This document shows, piece by piece, positions 34,411-45,038 of a DNA stretch of 64,000 nt (the stretch's first letter is position 1; every line of letters starts with the position of its first letter). The DNA lies in contig NC_134678.1 of assembly GCF_024713945.1 (NCBI RefSeq), positions 4,154,001-4,218,000 on the forward strand, in the 5' to 3' direction. The position numbers and the translations under genes are program-made. The notes under the pieces were generated by a model. The model did no database searches and was not told the DNA's origin. It worked only from the letters and a program-made list of their open reading frames with translations. This DNA comes from Dermatophagoides farinae. Its lineage: Eukaryota; Arthropoda; Arachnida; Sarcoptiformes; Pyroglyphidae.

Positions 34411-35289
34411 ATGTCATCATTAGATTTATCTAATACAGTGAAAATTGTTAAAGCAATCGGCCAAGGTACATATGGTCGTGTGTATCTGATTCAAGAGCAA
34501 CGCTATCCGAATCAATTGTTGGCATTAAAAGTGATTCATATACTTGGTGAAAGTCTCAAGCTTAAAGTTCAGAAAGAAATCCAAATACACTGTCAATTGG
34601 AACATCCGAATATTGTTAAGCTTATACATTCGGAACAAATTTTAACAAATGCATGTTTATATCTTGAATATGCAGTCAATGGCTCTTTGAATCACCATCT
34701 GAAAACTAATCAATTGGGTTTGGTAAAATCAAAGGCATTGAAATATTTTCAACATTTGCTCAACGCTCTAAATTATCTCCATGGACTTGGTTTTGTACAC
34801 CGAGATATTCGACCATCGAATTTGGTCATCGACCAAAATGATTGCTTAAAATTGACCGATTTCGGTATGGCCACAATGTACAAATATCATAATGAAAAAT
34901 TTATGTTACAGATTTCTTGCGGCATTGAATCTTATCGTGCACCGGAAACTTTTCATTTTGTCGATCGAATATATGTTCGACCTCATAATGGAGTGCCATT
35001 AGATGTTTGGAGTTCTGGCATTGTATTAGTTGAAATGTTAACCGGTCGTTTACCATGGAAATCAGTATTGTCAAAAAAATTTAAAGCCTATAAACAATTT
35101 GTCGAAGGTGATTCATTAGATTTGAATGAATTTCCGGCTTTAGCATCATTAGATTCGACTATATTTGTAATGCTTGTTGAACCGATGCTACAACCGAATC
35201 CAGATTGCCGTATCAATCTATCATACATTATGAATGATTTGAATATAATAATTGGTAGCTTACCGATAGACGAAATTGATCAACATTGA
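34411..35289 (+). CDS. CHK1-like serine/threonine kinase, catalytic domain only
   Basis: Single exon, 292 residues, almost all of it a kinase domain. Glycine loop GQGTYGRV (17-24), beta3 Lys40 in ALKV, alphaC Glu56 in QKEIQ, catalytic Asp132, DFG at 150-152, APE at 177-179, DVWSSGIVL in subdomain IX. The stretch after DFG (ATMYKYHNEKFMLQISCG) closely follows CHK1 (AT.FRYNN..R.L...CG), which supports CHK1 over other CAMK kinases. CHK1 acts in the DNA-replication and damage checkpoint. Oddities: the catalytic loop reads HRDIRPSN, so the usual Lys is Arg134; and the protein ends right after the kinase domain, without the SQ/TQ cluster and C-terminal regulatory region of CHK1 (about 470 residues). 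It may be a diverged duplicate rather than the only CHK1 of the animal. Start ATG at 34411 follows a possible 5' acceptor. Confidence 0.85.
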   Translation: MSSLDLSNTVKIVKAIGQGTYGRVYLIQEQRYPNQLLALKVIHILGESLKLKVQKEIQIHCQLEHPNIVKLIHSEQILTNACLYLEYAVNGSLNHHLKTNQLGLVKSKALKYFQHLLNALNYLHGLGFVHRDIRPSNLVIDQNDCLKLTDFGMATMYKYHNEKFMLQISCGIESYRAPETFHFVDRIYVRPHNGVPLDVWSSGIVLVEMLTGRLPWKSVLSKKFKAYKQFVEGDSLDLNEFPALASLDSTIFVMLVEPMLQPNPDCRINLSYIMNDLNIIIGSLPIDEIDQH

Positions 35290-35437
35290 AAATTATTACT
35301 CAAAATTAATTACAAATTAAATTATGAATTTTCTTCAAAATTTAAGTATTTGTTTTTAAAAATACGAACTCGTGTGCTTTTTCTTTATTCCTAATATTCT
35401 CACTTTATTTCCTTTTATTACATACTGCCAATAGAAA
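35290..35437. other. Short intergenic spacer, kinase / transporter
   Basis: Only 148 bp separate the kinase stop from the transporter ATG on the same strand. This leaves little room for a 3' UTR and a promoter, or the transporter has an upstream non-coding exon. Confidence 0.5.
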
Positions 35438-38400
35438 ATGAGTCTGAACAGCATTCGCCTTTTGTATCTAGAAACTTTATATTCATCTCGTACATATTCA
35501 TCATTATCATCATCAGATTCGTTTTTGAATCGTGATTCACCAAAAATTGATGGCCAATTCGGTTGGATAGTGGTGATGTCATCATTATTTATATCTGTAC
35601 TTGATGATGGCTATGCATATACTTGTGGCCAATTTTATGAACAATTTTTAGCCATTTATGGTCAAACTGAAACAATAACATCAATCTTTATATCGATTAT
35701 GAATGGAACTATTTACGGTATCTGTAAGTATTTATTTATTATTATCCACATCTTATGACACATGATTCGAAAGAATGTGTTTACAACATCTTATTCGATA
35801 TATATTCAAATTTATTCTTACATGTTCTTGTTTGATGATGATGATGATCACAATTGTCTACTTGAATTGTTGAATTTGTTTTGTTATTGCTTTTGTTCAA
35901 GATACAAATTCTTCACATTAGTCGAATGCATGAAAAAGTAAATATTTTATTTTATTATAACTATTTATAAAAAAAAAATTTCGTGAGAAAAACATTGACA
36001 TTTGCATTCGGCAGGTTTTGTGTTACTTTGCAATAATAATGATGATGAAGATGGAAAAAAAATTCTGATGAAAAATGATTTTTGTTTAGTTGATACACCA
36101 CTATATTTTGAAAACATGTTCGAATGCGAAAAATTCTAAAGATTTGGTGCTAGATATACTATTACTACATATGTATTCTGTACATCATCTCTTGTTTCAG
36201 AAAAAAAATTTCATCATTTATGGTGAAACAATTATTTTTCATTCCGACTGTCAGTTTTTTTTGTTGAATAATAACCTGAGAAAAAAAATTTCATTTCCCT
36301 ATGCCATGATCAATTTTTTCTGTTTCCTTTTTTCTTATATTATGATGACCTCGAGAATTTGTTATTACTATTTTTATTTGATCGAAATTGTTTTTAAAAA
36401 AACATTCATACAGAATAAAATGCTGAATAAGCCTAAATGCTTATAATAGTAGCGTAATTCACTTGACAATGGATTTGTTTTCGATAAAAAAAAACAGCAG
36501 CATTGTGTCTTCCCAAAGGGTGTAAGATTTGAAACAATTTTATCATGGAAATTGTTTATTTTCTGTTTAATGAAAAAATAATCAATTTCCAACAATTACG
36601 CAGGATTTCTGTTCTTAATTTATCATCATAAATTATTTGTCTTGTTATTTTAGCTCCATTTGCTAGTGGCCTGATCAAAGTATATGGATGCCGAACAGTA
36701 TCAATAATTGGTTCCATAATGGCTATCACTGGAATGCTATTGTCAACTATATTCGATCAATCAATCTATTTTCATTTCATTACCATTGGTTTATTGGCCG
36801 GCTGCGGCCTAGGGCTACTGTTCATCACACAGCTTGTCATTATAACCGTTTGGTTTGATCGTAAACTTGCATTAGCAACCGGAATCGCTGAATGTGGATC
36901 CGGTTTCGGGATGGCTATTTTTGCTTTTATAAGTGATTATTTTATTCAAATGTATACATGGAAAGGTGCCATGATTATATTAGCTGGTTTCGTGTCTACA
37001 TGTTTGGTTTTTTCCGGCCTATATGCCGAACCTGATTGTCCATCTTTAACGACGTCATCTAAACAAGCTTTGAATTCTAAATCATTGTTTTGTCAAGTGT
37101 TGGAAGAAACGGCCGATTTCAGCCTATTATGGACTAGAAAATCATTCTTATTGTTCGTATTGAGCCAATTCATCTTAAATCTAGTCTTTTTTACGCCCGT
37201 AATCATCATCACTGATCGTATTAGACGCGCTGGATTTGGTTCGACCGGTGCATCTATTTATTGTTGTTTTGGAATTGCCAACGGTTTTGGAAGAATATTG
37301 TTTGGTTTTATATCTACCAGTTTTGATGTAAATAATCTTTGGCTATTTATTGTCGTTACCATTGCACTTGGTGCTACCGTTTGGCTTACTAATTTGGCCT
37401 ATACATTGGTAACAATGCAATTATTCTATGCATTGATTGGAATATTTTTCGGTAAGTGTGTTTTATTCATTTTATTCATCCAATTCCTTTTTTACCACCT
37501 CATCTTAGACGACAAAAAGAATGAAAATGAATAATTTTTCTTCATATTCTTTTTATGTCATCATTTTCATCCGGCAGGAATATCGTCAATGAACGAAAAC
37601 GAAGAGAAAATTCGAGAATGAGAAAAAAAATAATCATCCATATATATATAATAATAATAATAGTAGTAATGGAAAAATTTGATTATCATCTTAATCATTT
37701 GAGCTTAGTTGGATGAAAAAAAATGAATGCATGAATCTAATTTGTGTAAAAATATAGCAAGCTCTTATAATAGTGGATGATTACACGTTTCGTTTGCTAT
37801 CATCATCATCATCATCATAATTTTGACTGGAAATTATCTTTGAAATTCGTTATCCAAAATAGGTTGAATAGATCCATTTACCAAATCATAATATACTTTG
37901 TAGATATATTTTTCTGAATTGTATTTCATCTTGTTATATGCAATTGGAATGATAATTTGAATGTATTCAATTATTTTATGTATTTATGGATAGATGAATC
38001 TTCTTTTTTATCATTCAATTTGACTTCCTTTTTTCCATATATTCGGTTCCTTCATTAAGCCGCGTAATCAAGTAATTTTTTTTTTACCCAAAGGTTTTCA
38101 ACAATCTATCATCGATTGATCCAATGCGAAAAAATATATAATGACGATTATGATTAACGTCGATAGTCGTCATCATAAAAAAAAAATCTAAATTTAGTTT
38201 TGTATTTCTATAATCATCATTAGTTTTTTTCTCTACATCAATGAAGAAATTATATCTGTATCGTTCTTATTTTTGAACATATGATCAAACTGACAAAACT
38301 TTATAACATTTCATAATGATTGAAGACAATGTGGTATAATTAGTCGTTTAATAGACATTTTGTTTCATTGTTTTTTTTATGATGATCATCTTTCATCTAT

Positions 38401-39881
38401 ACAATATTAGGTTATTTCTGTTTCTATTTTTTTGTTTTGTTTTTGATAAATCAAATTATTTTTTCTTGTATTATTATTGTTGTTGTTTGGTGGATCGATA
38501 CCGAATTTTTTGAATATATATAAAAAAGGAAGAATCTTTTCCATATATATATACAAATAGTGAAAAATAAAAGGTAATTTCAGTTTCCGTATATAGATAG
38601 ATCATTATCTATACAATTTATGCATTCATTTCTTGATTATCGATTTGATGAATTGAATACAAATGTATGATGTATAAATGGTTGTAGTAGTAGTAGAGAA
38701 GGGGGAAGTTGTGCATTTATTGTTTTAAGATTTATCAACTCTATAATTTAATCATTAAAATTATTGCATTTTAAAAAAAGTATGAATCAATGATAGAATA
38801 GTATTGCTTTCGTTTATTACTAAACTAAATTAATTAGATAATTTAAACAAATTGAAATTTGATAGAAAGGAACCACTTTCACTGCATAAGACTAAGTGAA
38901 ATAAAATAATTTCTTGGTTAGTTTAACTCATGTTTTTCAATTCGATAATGGATGATAATTTTGATGAAAAATTCGTTTGAATATTTTGTTGTCTATGTAT
39001 TGATTTTGTATCATCAATTGCTAGTATGATGATGTGAAAAAATCCATAAACATTTTCAATCGTTGACATTTGAAAATGTATATTTTTGATCAGGCATTGG
39101 ATTTTATATACAATTATATGAAAATTTTCACCAATTATTTAATATATTAGATTTCATAATAATATTAGAAATGATATCCGGATTGGTGTAAAATATTGCC
39201 TATTTGTTCGTTTCTGTTTTTGTGTGGCAAAAAGTTATTATAAATATCCGCACTGTTGGACAAAATATATGAGTGTGTGTTATGATATAGTGAAATTAAT
39301 ACTTGAAAATGTGAATAATAATATTTTTTTTTGTTCATTGTTTTAAATGAATTTCGAATCCGGGTTCCTCTCAACATATGGACGACTTCGATATAATATT
39401 TGGACCGTTAATTTATTTTATTTTTTTTTTTTTTTGGTGATTTTCGCAATATCTACGACCAACATAAAAAAGGTGCCAATGTATGTTTAACACCAGTCGT
39501 TTTGGTCGATATGTTAGGTACAAATAAAATGGCCAATGCTTATGGAATTGTTTCATTTTTTGATGGTCTAGCTGCATTAATTGGACCACCAATCCTAAGT
39601 GAGTAGTAAATTGTTCATACTCATCAATTATTATATTATATGTTATTTATTTCACCATTTTCCTTTTTTGATTAGATCTTACTGTTAATAATAATGATGG
39701 AAATAATGACATTTATTCAACATCCATATTGATCACTGGTCTTGTATCGATATGTTCGGTATTATTTTTAATTCCAATCACATGGCTACATGATGATCAT
39801 CATCATAATGAAGAAGCCAAAATGATATATAAGAATAACAATAAAAAACAAGCTGGCATAGAAGATTTCTGTTTTCATTGA
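35438..39881 (+). CDS. Monocarboxylate-transporter-like MFS protein (SLC16 family)
   Basis: Twelve-helix plasma-membrane carrier of the SLC16 family, which moves lactate, pyruvate or related monocarboxylates; the substrate here is unknown. Exons: 35438-35723, 36654-37451, 39473-39598, 39676-39881; 471 residues, all junctions in phase. The family entry motif (DGGWGW-type) appears as DGQFGW at the start of TM1. TM2 onward lies in exon 2, with GLLAGCGLGLLF, WFDRKLALATGIAECGSGFG (the conserved SLC16 block around TM4-5), and R..GFG..G and GFGRILFGF in the second half. Exon 3 gives GANVCLTPVVLVDMLG and GLAALIGPP, typical of TM10-11. The C-terminal tail is short and His/Asn-rich. The loop between the two halves is short for the family. 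Intron 2 is 2.0 kb. Confidence 0.9.
35724..36653 (+). other. Intron 1 of SLC16-like gene (930 nt)
   Basis: Donor GTAAGT at 35724, acceptor TTTTAG ending at 36653; one base carried (T|CT = Ser). No coding signal inside. Confidence 0.85.
37452..39472 (+). other. Intron 2 of SLC16-like gene (2.0 kb)
   Basis: Donor GTAAGT at 37452, acceptor AAAAAAG ending at 39472, a poor site but preceded by a long T-run, and the only one that rejoins the transporter frame (G|GT). AT-rich with ATC and AT runs; no exon seen. Confidence 0.75.
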
Positions 39882-39956
39882 AATTTTAGTTTATTTTTTT
39901 TTATCACATACATCATCATTCATATTAACAATAATAATAACAACAACAAAAAAAGT

Positions 39957-42800
39957 TTACAAATTAAAATTTTTGAAATTTAAAAATGCGATTGCCATCA
40001 ATATGACGATAAAACCGGAATACATGATGAAATAATGTAAAACATTATTCCTGTGTACAGTTATTAGCGGCATGTTATCATTATTTATTCCATTCTCATG
40101 ATCAACCACCATCGTCTTCATCGATGTATTGGTTACATTTTGGTCATCATCTATCGATATGGGCATATTATCATTGTTATTATTATTATTATTAGTAATA
40201 ATACCACTTTTCGATTCAGATGTGGATGCTGTCGATGATATTGTCATTGATAAAAGTGTTTGCTGCTGTCTGGATAATGTTGTTATAATCGAGGTTGGCC
40301 CTATGAATGGTGTTGAATTTTGAAATATTCGGCTATTATGTGAATTTGATGAATATGAAGGAGTCGATTTGATTGTTGGCTGTTTACGGTTAAATTTTCG
40401 TTTACGATATTCTTTTCCGTCATTGACCGATTGTTTTTTTGATTTTTGATTATCAATTTTCATAGATGATGAATGAACCATTGAGTTGCTATTATTCTTA
40501 GTATTATTCATTGACGATGTTGATAACAAATAAGTATGATGTCGTTGCTGTATGGTCAACATGATCAAATGTAATAATGTTGCAGCTGATAGTGAAACAA
40601 GTATCACTTTGAGAATGACTAATTCAAGTGGCAATGCTATTGTTGTGTGATTCGATTGATGATGCTGTTGTTGATTCATTTTGCTGAATGATGCAGTAGC
40701 AAAATCTAAATTGATTTTCCAATAAATCAAAATGTTGGCAACTATCACAGATAAACAACCAAGTGAAGGTAATGAGGTAAACATAAAAATCGTTGAACTT
40801 GGTAGATTTCGCTGACGGCCAGTTGTACGATAATGTAATTCATTTGCCATTGCTAATCCATTGGCCATTTTATGCATTAATATGACAAATAGCATAAGCC
40901 ATAGTAGAGCAATTGAAGGCTGAATGGCAATGAGAATTCCTTCGCCGATATACAATGCTGGCATGTTATTCAATTGTGTGGTGTCTGGCAGGAAAATTTT
41001 TGCCAAAGTTTGGCCACTCATTGAACCGGATGTCGTTGAATTATCATCAAACATTTTATCCGTTTTCGTTGATGAAATGGCATTTGAATGATGGTAATGT
41101 TGTGAACAACAATTGCAACAGTTACAGAAACAACAAACCGTACGATTATCTGATTCATTTGGTGATTCTTGCATTGTTCTTTTGCTTATCCATTTGGATT
41201 TTTGTTTCACTTCTGAAGAAAATTTTTCCTCTTCATCATGATCATTAAAATCGATACTTTTTAATTTATTTATTGTATTTATATCAGCATTCAATCGAAT
41301 CTTTTTAACATCGTCTTCAACAGCATCATTAGCTTTTGGATTATGATTAAATTCTGATAAATCATGTGGCAATAAATGATGTTGGCAATGATTATGATGA
41401 TGATGATCTGAATCATGATTTTGTTTGCTTTTATTGTTAAAAATATTTAGATGAAGATTTTCATCCAGAGTCGATGGCTGATGATGATGGCTACAATTGT
41501 TGGCAATCATATTGAATTCTGGTTGTTGTTGCCAATAATATGAGGGTAAATGGGCCGAAGAATTTGATAATAAAGATTGTGGTTCATTATGATTTACAAA
41601 ATTTTGGCCATCAACTAGATGATTACCATCATTATTATTGCTTAAATTTAAGCTTTCATATTGTTGTGTTGGTTGTTGCTGCTGTTTGATCGGTTCAGCA
41701 TTCATGTCATCGCCATTTTGCTCGTTGGATCGTTCATTCGTGAAAAATTCATTTTGGACTAGAGGATTAACTTTAGTCATTGTCGATGCAAATCCTGGAA
41801 TCATTATCATTTTATCTATATGATAATTTTGTTGATAATTAGTTGAATTATTGTCATTGCTGCTCATCATTGTTATAGGGGTTGAACGATCAAAACATGT
41901 GCGTTCACAATCTTTTCTACCATCATTTGTTGATGACGAACTACCCGATGATGAATAATTACTTGTTGTAAACGTTTTTCGACTACAATCGATGAGAAAA
42001 CGTTTCGTACAATTGATACGATAATCTAACGATGTATAATTGCAATGGACGTCTGAAGAACTTATCACTACAGTCGAATTAAATGCCCAAAAATATTTAC
42101 GATAACGAAAACATAATTGTATGAATTCTTCGACAAAATACAATGTGAAAAATGCCAAACAAAGTATCACTTCAACGATTGGTATTGGTGAAAATTTCAA
42201 TGCAAATATGTTGTTTAGATGTGAATATTTTTTTTCACTATTTACATTAGCAAACTTGTCTCTATTTGTAGGTTCTGTATCATTATTAATGGAAAATTCA
42301 TCATTGAACACCAGATTCACATGGGAATCATTTCTTCGATTTAGAATATATGGCTCCGGTTCAGGCATATGCATTAATGAATTAAAGTTGGAACCATGAT
42401 GTTGTTGTTGTTGTTGATGATGATACCCATATTGTGATTTATATACATAACTATTCATTAATGTGTCGAAATTTGATCGAAGTTGAGGAATAAAAATTAG
42501 GAATAACGATGCCAATAATAGACCACCATTCAATGAACGAAGTAAATTGACGACCACATCAGATATTTGTAATGTGCAAGCAATTGCCATATCACTAATA
42601 GATGATGATGGTGATAATGAATTTTTCATTCCATTCAGTTGATTATTATTATTATTGTTATTGTTCAGTCGTCTTAATCGTCTTTTTTTACGTTTATAGA
42701 ACCAGCGAAGTATTAATAATGGGCAGAATGCAATCAACATTGAAATGGTGAACAGGACGCTTAAAGCTCCAATTTGATGAAATGTCAATATGGTCAACAT
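39957..42800 (-). CDS. Very long ZIP-like (SLC39) membrane protein with altered metal-site residues
   Basis: Single exon, 947 residues, ATG at 42800. The helix pattern fits the ZIP1-3 type of zinc importers (usually 310-340 residues). TM1 is about 5-34. TM2 contains NGGLLLASLFLIFIP (91-105), like GGVFLATCLLDLLP of ZIP1 but without its Asp. TM3 lies at 205-230 (PIVEVILCLAFF, EEF). TM4-5 contain YIGEGILIAIQPS (617-629) and MHKMANGLAM (642-651). Then come two more helices and a last one at the C-terminus. The TM4 His of the usual HSVFEG motif is absent (LYIGEG), while Glu620 and His643 are kept. Huge His/Asn/Ser/Gln-rich loops fill 120-200, 245-610 and 740-920. Expected role: zinc or other metal transport or sensing at a membrane; whether it transports is uncertain. 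Confidence 0.75.
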   Translation of the reverse strand: MLTILTFHQIGALSVLFTISMLIAFCPLLILRWFYKRKKRRLRRLNNNNNNNNQLNGMKNSLSPSSSISDMAIACTLQISDVVVNLLRSLNGGLLLASLFLIFIPQLRSNFDTLMNSYVYKSQYGYHHQQQQQHHGSNFNSLMHMPEPEPYILNRRNDSHVNLVFNDEFSINNDTEPTNRDKFANVNSEKKYSHLNNIFALKFSPIPIVEVILCLAFFTLYFVEEFIQLCFRYRKYFWAFNSTVVISSSDVHCNYTSLDYRINCTKRFLIDCSRKTFTTSNYSSSGSSSSTNDGRKDCERTCFDRSTPITMMSSNDNNSTNYQQNYHIDKMIMIPGFASTMTKVNPLVQNEFFTNERSNEQNGDDMNAEPIKQQQQPTQQYESLNLSNNNDGNHLVDGQNFVNHNEPQSLLSNSSAHLPSYYWQQQPEFNMIANNCSHHHQPSTLDENLHLNIFNNKSKQNHDSDHHHHNHCQHHLLPHDLSEFNHNPKANDAVEDDVKKIRLNADINTINKLKSIDFNDHDEEEKFSSEVKQKSKWISKRTMQESPNESDNRTVCCFCNCCNCCSQHYHHSNAISSTKTDKMFDDNSTTSGSMSGQTLAKIFLPDTTQLNNMPALYIGEGILIAIQPSIALLWLMLFVILMHKMANGLAMANELHYRTTGRQRNLPSSTIFMFTSLPSLGCLSVIVANILIYWKINLDFATASFSKMNQQQHHQSNHTTIALPLELVILKVILVSLSAATLLHLIMLTIQQRHHTYLLSTSSMNNTKNNSNSMVHSSSMKIDNQKSKKQSVNDGKEYRKRKFNRKQPTIKSTPSYSSNSHNSRIFQNSTPFIGPTSIITTLSRQQQTLLSMTISSTASTSESKSGIITNNNNNNNDNMPISIDDDQNVTNTSMKTMVVDHENGINNDNMPLITVHRNNVLHYFIMYSGFIVILMAIAFLNFKNFNL

Positions 42801-43500
42801 GGTTATTCATTGATTGCGCTAATGGATGACAATGAATTTATTCGATTATCATTATAATTTGATTAGATTTTTTAGCCATTGAACAAAATTGGTGACATCG
42901 ACACACAAGAAATCCTTCATTTATTCGTCAATTATGATGGTTGAAATCGACAGGAAATTTTCCCATTATTTCATTCAAATTTTATTTAAACACATATCAC
43001 GAGTTCAAGGTATCAGATATAATTGATTAATTAATCGATTGGTTAATTTTGATCATTATGAAAATGAATAGCTTTTTTGTATGTAAACGAAATTCACCTC
43101 GAATATGTGCAAACAATGATGATTGTGAAAAATTCTGAATTTGTTTTTGTTTTATTTTATCACTTTCTTCTAAATTCACCATAAAAAAGATTCATTCATT
43201 TGAACGTTGGTAATTTGCTTCTTTTTTTTGTTGCTTACATAATCAATTGTCATTATAAATATCGTACTACAAAATGACTTTCTATTTTTTCTCATTAAAT
43301 GATAGATTTTCATGATGATGATAGATGATCGATCAAAGTTTCATTTTTCGTTTATTTGAACGATTTTTATCTAATCGTTTTTTCGATGAAAGTTAATTTA
43401 GATCATTAATGAAAAAAATATAGATATGACAACATTTACACATGAAAATTATTTCATTTTTTGAGGTTATTTCCAATCGAGGTAGAAGAAAGATGATTAT

Positions 43501-43520
43501 GATGATGATGATGATGATGA
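43501..43520. repeat. (GAT)n trinucleotide repeat
   Basis: Six to seven units in intergenic DNA. Confidence 0.85.
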
Positions 43521-45021
43521 ACAATCAAATAATCAATCGCTTTTCAATCATTAATGGATGTTGTTGTTGAGTTGATTTATGCACAAAAGAAACATGAGAA
43601 AAAAAGCACGTATAGAATGATGAATAAATCTTAAAAAACCAAAGATGTGTCAATGTGAAGATGATGGATCGATGGATACAGAACAAAGAAAAAACTATTT
43701 TCAAAACTATCAATGATAACGAAAATCAGATAGCAATTGAATCTTTAAAGATAAATAAAGAAACACACATTTTTAGTCTGTCCACATGATGGATAATAAT
43801 ACAATGCAAAATTGTACGGGTTATATAACACAAACAAAGAAAAAAGCTTGTCATATCGTTTTCAAGTCAAAGACCACCAACAAACTATCATTGGAATGAC
43901 TGATAAAATGTTTAGATGAAGTTGAATAAGTTGAAGATTTCGATTTCATTTTCCTTCACTCTCTTTTTTTTGCATCCATACAGCGTTACAGGTAAAGGAG
44001 ATTCAAACCTTTTTTTTTCTCTCTCTCTCTCATTTACCCATTCACTCTTTGTTTTCATTATTTAAAATTTATTGAATACAAATTCACAAAGTTTTTTCTC
44101 TCACAATCTTTGTTTTCCATAATGAGCTTTGATTGTTTTTTTTCGATTTGGTTGTGTTTTCAGGCAAACTTTGTCGTCACATGTTTTAAAAACAATTGTG
44201 CGCGTATACCCTGAAAGAAAGGAAATCTTTGCTTATTTTTTCACACATTTCATCATTTATTTTTCATAAATTGGTACGTTTAAATACATTGGAACTAACT
44301 AATTATTCGAATGAATTAGGAGAGACAATCAACCAAACAACAAAACAAGATCGGCATCGTTTTTTAACGCCTTAAAAAAACCTTTGGAAAATTTCTTTTT
44401 TTTCAACTCGTCGTCGTCAAGCTTCGTTAATTATTATGGGCTCTAATTAGATCGGATCATATATATTTAGTGTATGAAGTGAACTTTCCCATTCTGTTCT
44501 GGATTTAGACACAGAAAGTAATAGGTATATGTTAAATATATACAAATAAAAAATTGTTGGCCGTCGTCGAAAAAAATGTGTCGATTTGAAATCCAAAAAA
44601 AAAAAAAAATACGATTGGGAGAAGATCCGAATCGTTTATTAATGATGGCCAAAACAAAAAAAAAGGTAAATCAAACCAAATTAGGAGAGAAAATTATTAA
44701 GTTCGCCTCAAAATTATGCAAAGGACAATATACAAATTTGCCTGATTCTTCTCCTTGTTGTTGAAGATTTTCGTTTGGGAAAAAAAACAAAGTCTTTTTT
44801 CACATTTTCAATTCAACCCTCATTATAATGGATTATAATCATCATATCATTTAATCATCAAATTAAAATAACGATGACGATCATTATATGAATATTGACG
44901 AATTATCATAAATTATTATCCATCTACAAGAATCATAAATGATTTTGTGTACAAGAATCTGAATCTAAATTCGAGATGATTGAACACTACTAGTTTTTTC
45001 TTATATTCATCTCGATAATTG

Positions 45022-45038
45022 TCTCTCTCTCTCTCTCT
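45022..45038. repeat. (TC)n microsatellite
   Basis: Pure TC run in intergenic DNA. Confidence 0.85.

Noticed and set aside
40129-42399. Several plus-strand frames of 60-97 codons
   Set aside because: All are antisense shadows of the long ZIP-like exon on the minus strand.
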